Position numbers and translations under genes: made by a program
In this document: piece after piece, positions 15,377 to 23,822 of the stretch
How positions within the stretch are numbered: position 1 is the first letter of the stretch
Layout: every line of letters begins with the position of its first letter
Assembly (NCBI RefSeq): GCF_001602525.1
Contig: NZ_LSYT01000003.1
Span: forward strand, 186,001 to 250,000
Length of the DNA stretch: 64,000 bases
From: Flavobacterium chilense
GTDB lineage: Bacteria > Bacteroidota > Bacteroidia > Flavobacteriales > Flavobacteriaceae
Reading direction: 5' to 3'
Notes under the pieces: model-generated
Told to the model about the DNA's origin: nothing
What the model saw: the letters and a program-made list of their open reading frames with translations, nothing else
Database searches by the model: none

Positions 15377-15709
15377 TTAAACTGTCTGGTCATCAACAAC
15401 AGCATCGGGAGCATTTTTCTTTACAGATTCAATGCCGTTTTCTCTTGCCGATACGCTTTCGTACATTTCGCTTGAGCCAATAATCTGACCATTGCTGGCT
15501 TTTAGATTAAAATACGGTTTTCCGTTTTTGGCTTCTTTTCTGTCGAAACGACCATCATCCTGCGAATTTGTTTTTACAGATTCGATTCCGTTATTACAGG
15601 CTGCTTTTGTAGTATAACCTTCGCTAGTCAAAATTGTTTGTCCATTGCCGGCTTTTAAATTAAATTGAAATTCGCCATTGGTTCTTTTAGTAATCACAAA
15701 TTTTCCCAT
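15377..15709 (-). CDS. YegP-like DUF1508 protein
   Basis: 110 residues made of two DUF1508 units: FVITKRTNGEFQFNLKAGNG with GYTTKAACNNGIESVK, then DRKEAKNGKPYFNLKASNG with MYESVSARENGIESVK. This is the tandem layout of YegP. The domain is a small alpha/beta fold of unknown role, often linked to general stress. No signal peptide, so cytoplasmic. It is monocistronic: a terminator follows and the gene on the other side is divergent. Confidence 0.85.
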   Translation of the reverse strand: MGKFVITKRTNGEFQFNLKAGNGQTILTSEGYTTKAACNNGIESVKTNSQDDGRFDRKEAKNGKPYFNLKASNGQIIGSSEMYESVSARENGIESVKKNAPDAVVDDQTV

Positions 15710-15878
15710 ATAGATTTTATTTAAGTTAAATGTATTTTATTTTGCTATCTATAAAAATACAAAACTTGATCATATAAATGATATTGTAAGAAAAAATAAT
15801 CGTTTAAAATTTGTTAAGGATGAATGGAGTAGCTATTTGGATTCTTATATTTTAGTTTTATAACGTAAGGAATTTTGG

Positions 15879-15886
15879 TATATTTG
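15879..15886 (+). promoter_or_regulatory. Probable -7 box of the NlpE-like gene
   Basis: TATATTTG matches the Bacteroidota -7 consensus TAnnTTTG and ends 23 bp before the start codon. No TTG lies at the ideal 19-21 bp upstream, so the match is half of a promoter. Confidence 0.45.
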
Positions 15887-15909
15887 AGAGAATAATAAAT
15901 CTAAAGAAT

Positions 15910-16395
15910 ATGAGAAATTTAGTTATTTTATTGGTAATTGCCATACAGCTGACAGCTTGTAATTCGAAAAAAAGAGAAGAAGAAATTAAAGCAACCCAAA
16001 CAGATTCGACAGCTGTAAATACAGAAAAAAAAGCAGTTCAGGATGTTTTGGTTTACGAGGGTTTACTGCCTTGCGCAGACTGCAGCGGTATACAAACGGT
16101 TCTTAAAATTGATTTGGGAAATGGAACAACCGAAGGTCAAAAATTTGAATTGTCAAGCATCTACAAAGGAAAATCTCCTGAGAAAGAATTTGTCGAAAAA
16201 GGAAATTTTAATACAGAACGAGGCTTAGAAAATGATCCTAACGGAACCATTTTTATTTTGAATTGGGACAAACCTGTTGATAAACAATCGTATTATGGCT
16301 ATTTAAGCAGCGATACCACAAAGATTTATATGCTGGACCGTGATAAAAAAATAATAAAATCAAAGCTGAACTACATTTTAGATTTGAAAAAATAA
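15910..16395 (+). CDS. NlpE-type lipoprotein (copper/envelope stress)
   Basis: 161 residues. A lipoprotein signal is clear (LLVIAIQLTAC), with Cys17 as acylation site. The NlpE N-terminal domain follows at about residues 45-160, with the hallmark YEGLLPCADCSGIQT containing a CxxC pair. NlpE proteins sit in the outer membrane, bind copper and signal envelope stress in enterobacteria; the role in Bacteroidota is not proven. The C-terminal signalling domain of E. coli NlpE is absent, as in most members from this phylum. The downstream region looks like a deletion scar. Confidence 0.85.
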   Translation: MRNLVILLVIAIQLTACNSKKREEEIKATQTDSTAVNTEKKAVQDVLVYEGLLPCADCSGIQTVLKIDLGNGTTEGQKFELSSIYKGKSPEKEFVEKGNFNTERGLENDPNGTIFILNWDKPVDKQSYYGYLSSDTTKIYMLDRDKKIIKSKLNYILDLKK

Positions 16396-16489
16396 TGAAA
16401 GCAGAAAAGCTTTAAAAACAAAAAAGAGTCATGACATCAAAATTCTATTTTTATTCTCAATCCTGGTTGCTGAAATGAAAAAATTAAAG

Positions 16490-16682
16490 GAAGTACATAC
16501 TCAATAAAGGCGAGTGGTATAGTTCTCTGATTCAATCAGAATGAAAAGGATGAAGTCACTGGTTTTCATGGTGAAGTTTGTATTGATAAATCAGATTTCA
16601 GTTGCGAAGGATCGATAAAGCAGGTTACTCCGATATACAAAGTGGTAAAGCCTATAAAATATTTTTTTAATTACTTTTTTAC
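16490..16682 (+). pseudogene. Possible remnant of a decayed gene
   Basis: There is no intact gene here, but a stretch of hydrophilic, protein-like sequence can be read in pieces: KGEWYSSLIQSE in one frame, then NEKDEVTGFHGEVCIDKSDF and SCEGSIKQVTPIYKVV in another. The second frame runs without a stop straight through the terminator hairpin at 16685, as expected if the natural stop was lost. I do not recognise the parent family. Confidence 0.3.
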
Positions 16683-16684
16683 AG

Positions 16685-16721
16685 AAAGCTGTTTCCTTAA
16701 CCGGAAGCAGCTTTTTTTTTT
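16685..16721 (+). terminator. Strong intrinsic terminator
   Basis: AAAGCTG-T-TTCC (16685-16696) pairs with GGAA-G-CAGCTTT (16703-16714), with a 6-nt loop and a run of T. It presumably belonged to the decayed gene upstream. Confidence 0.85.
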
Positions 16722-16918
16722 GATGATTAGTGAAGGCATGGATTTTTTTGAATTATTAATTTTATATTGTAAATATCCTATTTTCACGAGTAATTCTTTA
16801 ATAAAGGATTGTTTTCATCTATAATGTGCTTTTTTATCATAATAAAAAATGTAAATATTTGATTACTAGTGTTTTAATATTCACTACTTTTACATTGTTT
16901 ATTACTTCAAGCCTAATA

Positions 16919-16945
16919 AGGTCATAACTCATTTTAATTTGACCT
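16919..16945. promoter_or_regulatory. Inverted repeat upstream of the adhesin-like gene
   Basis: AGGTCA (16919-16924) and TGACCT (16940-16945) are separated by 15 bp. It could be an operator. The rest of the 480-bp AT-rich interval before 17205 shows no exact TAnnTTTG promoter box. Confidence 0.3.
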
Positions 16946-17204
16946 AATTTATAATCTTAGCAATTTGTTTTTTTTCAAGAGATAAAAACAGCCCCAGTTG
17001 TCGTTTAGTTTATGCATTTTTTGATTTCTGTTTATTGAAAGTTTAGTAATCCGGTTTTCGTTTATTTATAAGCCTTTCAGCTATTTATTTAGATAATGTC
17101 CTGAGATGTTTTTGTTTTAAATATTTCAAATGACTACCCCATTTTTATTATTCAATATTTTATTCCTAGTTATAAAATTGTGTGATAACATTTAAATCAA
17201 ACGT

Positions 17205-20200
17205 ATGAAAAGCAAATTACTCCTCGTGGTTTTATTTTTAATCAGTTTTGCAACTTATTCCCAAGTAGGGATTGGAACACTAACGCCAAGTTCTTCTGCC
17301 CAATTAGAGGTTACTGCTAGTGACAAAGGTGTATTAATTCCAAGACTTAATTTAACAGGTTCGACCGATGCAACTACAATAACAAGTGGTAATATTAATA
17401 GCTTATTAGTATTTAATACAGCTACAGTTTCTGATATAAAACCCGGTTATTATTATTGGTACGAAAACAAATGGAATAGAATTATTATTTCCAGCGAAGT
17501 TAGTACCAGTCCGGGAACAGTTATTTATAATCCCACCACCCAAGTATTCAGTTATATTGATGTATCAGGAAACACACAGGTTATCGATATTAATACTATT
17601 GTAAAGGCAAACGAAACGATAACAACACTTGTTAATAATGGTGGAGGTTCATACACTTATACTAATGAATCGGGTACAGCAGTAAATATTGATGTGACAG
17701 GAGATGTTACAACGAATTTCAATACGATTGCAAGTAATCCGGTAGTAACCAATATTATTAAGGACATTGTCAAAAAAACAGAAGGGAATGTTACTTTCGA
17801 TTCTATTACAAACGAGTTTAAATATGTTGATGTTTCTGGAAACACCCAGATTGTCAATATGAATACCATTGTAAAAGCTAATGAAACGGTAACAACACAG
17901 ACCCAGGATTTGTTAACAGGAGCAATTACATACACAAATGAAGCAGGAACAACGAGTACTTCTCAGGTAAAAAGTGCTGATGCAGCTAATATTTTAACAG
18001 TTGGAACTGATGGAGGAACTTTATTGACACCAACTACGATTACAGCTGCAACAACGGTTTCAAATACATCAACAGGAAATAATTTAAGTACAACAGTAAA
18101 CGGAAAAACCGGAACAGGAGTTAATATTATAAACAACAATGAAACGTCGTTAGCAGGAACTACTTTAATTACAACGGTAAATGGCGTTGCGAGTACAGCT
18201 TTGGATTTGGCTCCTGCAATTTCAGCCGGAACGACTAATACTTTGAGCTTGTTGGGTAATACTTTAACTTCAAATGTAAACGGAGTTTCTTCCACTTCGG
18301 ATGCGGTGAGTGGTGTTTCGAATGCCTCAAATATAAACACAGCAACGGTTACTGTAAACGGAATAACAAGCACAGGTGCATCAATTGTCAATAGTAATGA
18401 AACGTCTTTAACAGGAACCAGTTTAACCACAACAGTAAACGGTGTTGCAAGTACGGCTTTGGATTTGGCTCCTGCAATTTCAGCCGGAACGACTAATACT
18501 TTGAGCTTGTTGGGGAATACCTTAACTTCAAGTGTAAACGGAATTTCTTCCACTTCGGATGCAGTGAGTGGTGTTTCGAATACATCAAATATAAACACAT
18601 CAACGGTTACTGTAAACGGAATAACAAGTACAGGTGCTCCGATTGTCAATAGTAATGAAACGTCTTTAACAGGAACCAGTTTAACCACAACAGTAAACGG
18701 TGTAACAAGTACAGCTTTGGATTTGTCACCTGCAATTTCAGCCGGAACGACTAATACTTTGAGTTTGTTGGGCAATACCTTAACCTCAAATGTAAACGGT
18801 ATTTCTTCAACATCAGATGCAGTGAGCGGTGTTTCCAATGCATCAAATATAAACACATCAACGGTTACTGTAAACGGAATAACAAGTACAGGTGCTCCGA
18901 TTGTCAATAGTAATGAAACGTCTTTAACAGGAACCAGTTTAACCACAACAGTAAACGGTGTTGCAAGTACGCCTTTGGATTTGTCACCTGCAATTTCAGC
19001 CGGAACGACTAATACTTTGAGTTTGTTGGGGAACACTTTAACCTCAAATGTAAACGGTATTTCTTCCACTTCGGATGCGGTGAGCGGTGTTTCGAATACA
19101 TCAAATATAAATACATCAACGGTTACCGTGAACGGAATCACAAGTTCTGGCGCACCAATTATTAATAGCAACACTTTAACAGCCACAAACGGAAATTTAG
19201 TATCAACTGTAAATGGCGTAGCAACGACCCCATCAGTTTCTGTACTCATTTCTGCGAACAATGGCTTAACAGCAACTAACGGTAATGTGCAATTAGGAGG
19301 AAGTTTAACAAATCCTACCACTATCGTTACTGATGCTGCTAATACTTTGGCTATTTCAGGTTTACCAACGGGTAACGCAGGAACAGATAACATTTTGGTA
19401 ATAAATCCAACAAGCGAAATCTTAAAAACTGTTACACCATCTCTATCTCCTATGTGGGCTCTTATTGGCAATACCGGAACAAATCCTGCTATAAACTTTT
19501 TGGGAACAACAGACGACCAGCCATTAAAATTTAAAATAGATAACTCTAATGCTGGAAGCATCACCAAATTAAATACATCTTTAGGTTATATGGCACTTAA
19601 TTCATTAACTCCAGGTAAGGTGCGTAATACCGCTATAGGTATTTCGGCACTTACAAACAATACTGATGGAGAAAGTAATACTGCTGTAGGTTATAACGCA
19701 CTAACAGCAAACACAACTGGATTGACTAATACTGCTGTAGGTGCTTTGTCATTAAGAGCAAATACAACTGGGATTGGAAATAGTGCTTTTGGACAAAACT
19801 CTTCTTCTAGTGTTACAACTGGGAATTATAATAATAGTTTTGGCTATGCTTCACTAGCTTTTACAACAACTGGAGTTAATAATAGTGCCTTTGGTTTTAA
19901 CTCTCTTAACAGTAACATTGATGGAAGCAACAATAGTGCTTTTGGTACAAGTTCATTAAGAGCTAACACATCTGGTATTAGTAATATAGCCATGGGTTTT
20001 AACTCTCTTGGAAATTCAACAACAGGGTCTTATAATATTGGTGTTGGTTATTTTGGTGGTGTCAATACAAATGGAAACAACAATATAGCAATAGGTTACT
20101 ACAGTGTCTATGATCCTGTAAACTATAACACTGCCTATACTGGAAACAAAAACATCGTAATAGGAGATCAACTGACGCTGTCTGGATTTGCTGCTTCTAA

Positions 20201-22850
20201 CGAATTGAACATAGGTAATACTTTGTTTGGTACAGGTATAAATGGCACTATTGCAACACCAACAGGAAAAATTGGGATTAATGTACAGAATCCTAGTGCA
20301 GAGCTGGATGTAAATGGTCAGGCAAGAGTTCGTAATCTGCCTACAGTTACTGCACCTACCACAGATAATCTGGTAACAGCAGATGCTAGTGGTAACTTAC
20401 ATCAAAGAACAGTAGCAGATGCGGTTGGCACAATAGGCTGGCTGACAACAGGAAATACCGGAACAAATCCTGCAACTAACTTTTTAGGCACAACAGATGA
20501 TAAATCTTTAATGTTCAAAGTTAATGGTGCTAAGTCCGGGATTATTTCTACTCCTACAACTTTTAATAACACTGGCTTTGGTTATCAGGCACTTCAAAAT
20601 ATTGTCACTACTACTACACAATCAACGAGTTCTATAGACAATACAGCAGTAGGTTCAAATGCACTGGCAGCTTATAACGTTGCAGGTAATGGCAGCAACA
20701 CTGCTGTAGGTTCAAGTGCATTGAAAGTTAGTTTGTCTAATGCAAATACAGCCGTAGGCGCTTCGGCAATGGGTAATTTTAGAGGCACTAGTGGTGCTGG
20801 AGGCTGGAATACGGCTGTAGGATACCTGGCACTAGTAGGTGCAGGCACCACAACTCTTAACACAGGCATCAATAACGTTGCTCTTGGTGTGAGTGCATTA
20901 AATACAAATCAATCTGGTCAGAGTAATGTTGCAGTGGGCAGCAGTGCGCTTTCAACTAATATAAGCGGTTCTAATAATACTGTTTTGGGAACAAATGCTC
21001 TTAATATTTCCACAGCAGGGAATTACAATGTAGCTATCGGAGCGAGTACCGGCACTGGTAATTTAATTGGTCTTACAACTGGCAGCAACAACATATTGAT
21101 TGGTGGATCATCAGTCAATATTATAAATGCATCTACACAAACCGTCAGCAACGAAATGAACATTGGAAATACTTTATTTGGTACAGGCGTAAATGGCGCT
21201 GCAGGAGGAACTGCGGGCAGAATTGGTGTTAACACCAATGCACCTGGCACAACATTGGATGTAAACGGACAAGTAACCGTTCGTACTTTGTCAACAGGTA
21301 CAGCTTTAGATAATGTTGTGGTGGCTGATGCAACAACCGGTCTTTTAAAAAAAATCAGCCAGACTACTTACGCAGAACCCTGGCAAGTCGAAAATTCAAC
21401 AACATTGGCTACTGCAAACACTCAAAATATTTACCAAAATGCGAATGTAGGTATTGGTGATTTTAATGCCGCTGTTCCTTTAACAAATTTAGATGTACGT
21501 GGTTCGGTAAGAACAGGTTCTCCAAATACAGCTGCAATAATAGGATCAAACTCTTTTGCAGGTGGAACCAATAGTGTGGCATCATCACCCAATTCATTTG
21601 CTTTTGGCTCTGGTGCAACGGCAAGCGGAACAACTGGCTCTTCTGCCGCATTTGGAGGTGCTACTGCCAATGCTCCTAATGGTTTTGCATTTGCTGCAGG
21701 TTCTGCAACCGCAAGCGCCACTTTTAGTACTGCATTTGGTAACGCTACAACATTAGTCGCCGGAAATAGTTCTTTTGCTGCAGGAAATGGAAACAAAGTA
21801 TACGCAAACAATGCTGCCGCCGTAGGAGTAGGAAACACTATTAATATAACACCAGTTGCAACTGTTGCTGCCGCGGGCTCATTTGCTGCAGGTAATCTCA
21901 ATACTATCAACTCTCCAAATTCAGTAGCATTGGGATCAAGCAATACAATGAATAGTACTTATGCCAACCCGCAAGGATCAGTAGCTCTGGGAGTTGGTAA
22001 CTCAACAGATGGTAATGCATCTATAGCAATGGGTGCCAATAATAAAAGTTTCTCAGACAGCAGTATCGCAATGGGTAATAATAACCAGATTGCAACCACG
22101 AGCAACTATAGTGTTTCAATGGGACTTAATAATACGATAAATGCTGGTAGTCCTAACGCTTTGGCTGTCGGACTGGCCAACACTATTACTGGTGGAACCA
22201 ACTCAGCTGCAATAGGGCAAAATAATACAATAAGTACTTCAGACAGTGTCATAATTGGTACCTATTCCAGTGTACCTTCGCCTAATAATGGCTCAACCAT
22301 TCTTACTGATGTTTCTAATAGTACAATTGTTGCTGCGACAGCACCAAACCAGTTTACAAGTTTGTTTAATGGCGGGTATCGTTTCTTAACCAATCGCAAC
22401 AACCAAACAAACAGAGGGGTGTTTATTAACGATGACAACACAGGTACAGGCAGAGCCAAAGTAGGTATCAACAACCCAACTCCTAATGCGGATCTGGATG
22501 TACAGGGATCACAAGTAGTGAAAGTAGCTAATGTTTCGGGCAATTATACTGTAAAGACGAATGACTATATGCTGGTTGCTACTGCTGCTGGCACAAACAC
22601 CATTACATTGCCAGTGGCAGCCGCAAACACAGGGCGGGTACTGATAATTAAAATAAGCGTCATTACAGGAAGTTCAGTTACTGTTAACACCTCCTCAGCT
22701 GCTGAAAAATTTGACGGAAGCTGGCCTGCCGCTGTTATTGGCGGATCGCCAACTATTGCCGGAAGTACAAGTATTGTTCTTGGTGCATCGGGAGTTAATG
22801 ATCATATAACGGTTATTTCTGATGGAACTTCCTGGTATGTGAGCAACTAA
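17205..22850 (+). CDS. Very large adhesin-like secreted protein with YadA-head-type repeats
   Basis: 1881 residues. Residues 1-19 are a signal peptide (LLVVLFLISFATYS), followed by QVGIGTLTPSSSAQLEVTAS, a start typical of long surface proteins of this group. Residues 312-655 are four 86-residue repeats (TTTVNG, STSDAVSGVSN, TVTVNGITSTG). From about 790 to 1000 and 1145 to 1330 come short units such as NTAVGYNAL and NSAFG. Residues about 1420-1700 carry SVALG/SIAMG/SAAIG units like the head of trimeric autotransporter adhesins. The ending differs from T9SS type A sorting domains; no YadA anchor is seen. Low-complexity, Ser/Thr/Asn-rich. Likely surface attachment; mode of export unknown. Confidence 0.75.
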   Translation: MKSKLLLVVLFLISFATYSQVGIGTLTPSSSAQLEVTASDKGVLIPRLNLTGSTDATTITSGNINSLLVFNTATVSDIKPGYYYWYENKWNRIIISSEVSTSPGTVIYNPTTQVFSYIDVSGNTQVIDINTIVKANETITTLVNNGGGSYTYTNESGTAVNIDVTGDVTTNFNTIASNPVVTNIIKDIVKKTEGNVTFDSITNEFKYVDVSGNTQIVNMNTIVKANETVTTQTQDLLTGAITYTNEAGTTSTSQVKSADAANILTVGTDGGTLLTPTTITAATTVSNTSTGNNLSTTVNGKTGTGVNIINNNETSLAGTTLITTVNGVASTALDLAPAISAGTTNTLSLLGNTLTSNVNGVSSTSDAVSGVSNASNINTATVTVNGITSTGASIVNSNETSLTGTSLTTTVNGVASTALDLAPAISAGTTNTLSLLGNTLTSSVNGISSTSDAVSGVSNTSNINTSTVTVNGITSTGAPIVNSNETSLTGTSLTTTVNGVTSTALDLSPAISAGTTNTLSLLGNTLTSNVNGISSTSDAVSGVSNASNINTSTVTVNGITSTGAPIVNSNETSLTGTSLTTTVNGVASTPLDLSPAISAGTTNTLSLLGNTLTSNVNGISSTSDAVSGVSNTSNINTSTVTVNGITSSGAPIINSNTLTATNGNLVSTVNGVATTPSVSVLISANNGLTATNGNVQLGGSLTNPTTIVTDAANTLAISGLPTGNAGTDNILVINPTSEILKTVTPSLSPMWALIGNTGTNPAINFLGTTDDQPLKFKIDNSNAGSITKLNTSLGYMALNSLTPGKVRNTAIGISALTNNTDGESNTAVGYNALTANTTGLTNTAVGALSLRANTTGIGNSAFGQNSSSSVTTGNYNNSFGYASLAFTTTGVNNSAFGFNSLNSNIDGSNNSAFGTSSLRANTSGISNIAMGFNSLGNSTTGSYNIGVGYFGGVNTNGNNNIAIGYYSVYDPVNYNTAYTGNKNIVIGDQLTLSGFAASNELNIGNTLFGTGINGTIATPTGKIGINVQNPSAELDVNGQARVRNLPTVTAPTTDNLVTADASGNLHQRTVADAVGTIGWLTTGNTGTNPATNFLGTTDDKSLMFKVNGAKSGIISTPTTFNNTGFGYQALQNIVTTTTQSTSSIDNTAVGSNALAAYNVAGNGSNTAVGSSALKVSLSNANTAVGASAMGNFRGTSGAGGWNTAVGYLALVGAGTTTLNTGINNVALGVSALNTNQSGQSNVAVGSSALSTNISGSNNTVLGTNALNISTAGNYNVAIGASTGTGNLIGLTTGSNNILIGGSSVNIINASTQTVSNEMNIGNTLFGTGVNGAAGGTAGRIGVNTNAPGTTLDVNGQVTVRTLSTGTALDNVVVADATTGLLKKISQTTYAEPWQVENSTTLATANTQNIYQNANVGIGDFNAAVPLTNLDVRGSVRTGSPNTAAIIGSNSFAGGTNSVASSPNSFAFGSGATASGTTGSSAAFGGATANAPNGFAFAAGSATASATFSTAFGNATTLVAGNSSFAAGNGNKVYANNAAAVGVGNTINITPVATVAAAGSFAAGNLNTINSPNSVALGSSNTMNSTYANPQGSVALGVGNSTDGNASIAMGANNKSFSDSSIAMGNNNQIATTSNYSVSMGLNNTINAGSPNALAVGLANTITGGTNSAAIGQNNTISTSDSVIIGTYSSVPSPNNGSTILTDVSNSTIVAATAPNQFTSLFNGGYRFLTNRNNQTNRGVFINDDNTGTGRAKVGINNPTPNADLDVQGSQVVKVANVSGNYTVKTNDYMLVATAAGTNTITLPVAAANTGRVLIIKISVITGSSVTVNTSSAAEKFDGSWPAAVIGGSPTIAGSTSIVLGASGVNDHITVISDGTSWYVSN
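18138..19169 (+). repeat. Four tandem 258-bp repeats inside the adhesin-like gene
   Basis: Units begin at AAT codons 18138, 18396, 18654 and 18912, each exactly 258 bp (86 codons). Units 2 to 4 are nearly identical at DNA level, so copy number could change by recombination. A partial fifth unit starts at 19170. Confidence 0.9.
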
Positions 22851-23027
22851 AAACAGGAAAGTAAAGAAATAATCACAATAAAATAATCGAGTTATAGAAA
22901 TAACAAACATCAGTAAATATGACAAAATCATAATATTCATAAAAGTATTCTAAGGGAGAATGTTTTTGTCTAAAATTGGTTGTCCTGTTAATTTGAAAAA
23001 AAACGAAAGCAAAAAAGCTTATAAAAC

Positions 23028-23058
23028 AAAAAAGAGACATGTAAATGTCTCTTTTTTT
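23028..23058. terminator. Terminator between adhesin-like gene and DUF2911 gene
   Basis: GAGACAT (23034-23040), loop GTAA, ATGTCTC (23045-23051), extended by A and T runs to a 13-bp stem. It can act for the two convergent genes. Confidence 0.85.
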
Positions 23059-23093
23059 ATTTCAAATCGTATTGCTTGATGGCAATAAAAAAA

Positions 23094-23657
23094 TTATTTA
23101 ATTGTAATAGGCAATTCTACTGTTGTTTTATCCCATCCAATAACCAAATTTGCTACAGCACCTTGTGAAGTAAAAGCAATAGATAAAGCTTCTATTGGAG
23201 TAGAAACCGGTTTAGAAGGAACAGAAACTCTTACAATGTCTTTAGTCTCATCATAAGCATAATTACCCCACATATCAAGCTCTTTATTGATAATGATGGT
23301 CCATTTGTCTTTTTCAGGAATAGCAAATAAGCTGTAAGTACCAGCCGGAATGTTTTTACCATCGATTGTTACCGGTTTGTAGAATTTGATTTCTGTATTT
23401 TCGTTAGCACCAACTCTCCAAACTTCACCAAACTTAATTAATTCACCAAAAATGTTACGTCCTTTAGCCGAAGGTCTTGAATAAATAACCTTAATAGAAG
23501 GCGACGGATTATCTGTTTTTTTGAATTTAACTGCTTTATTTGGAAAATAAGCAATATCAACCGGACTAGCATCAAGCGGAGCAAATTTTACTACATCTTG
23601 TGCCTGAACTGTAAATGCAGCAAATAAAGTAACTGCCAGTAAACTTAATTTTTTCAT
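23094..23657 (-). CDS. Exported DUF2911 protein
   Basis: 187 residues. Signal peptide at 1-19 (LSLLAVTLFAAFTVQAQ). The remainder matches the DUF2911 pattern common in Bacteroidota: IKVIYSRPSAKGRNIFGELI, then FGEVWRVGANENTEIKF, then GKNIPAGTYSLFAIPEKDKW. The function is unknown; a periplasmic or outer-membrane-associated location is likely. It is separated from the PUL start at 23823 by 165 bp and convergent with the adhesin-like gene, so probably its own unit. Confidence 0.85.
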   Translation of the reverse strand: MKKLSLLAVTLFAAFTVQAQDVVKFAPLDASPVDIAYFPNKAVKFKKTDNPSPSIKVIYSRPSAKGRNIFGELIKFGEVWRVGANENTEIKFYKPVTIDGKNIPAGTYSLFAIPEKDKWTIIINKELDMWGNYAYDETKDIVRVSVPSKPVSTPIEALSIAFTSQGAVANLVIGWDKTTVELPITIK

Positions 23658-23822
23658 AGGATTACAATTTTTTAGTATAACTACAAAGTAAGGTAATAAT
23701 GAATAAAAATCATATCATTACAGTTTGTTTTTTGTTAATGAATTCCTAACAGTTTTGCGTTTAATTTAAAATGATACAGAAAGCTTTCATTTTTTCTCAT
23801 TTTACAGCAGAATAGTTTTCGA

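Noticed and set aside
16919..16945. AGGTCA inverted repeat as a proven operator
   Set aside because: A 6-bp pair with a 15-bp gap in AT-rich DNA can occur by chance, so it is listed only at low confidence.
17963..19567. 534-codon open frame on the minus strand
   Set aside because: It lies entirely opposite the repeated part of the adhesin-like gene; its length comes from the regular codons of the repeats. No start context or domain.
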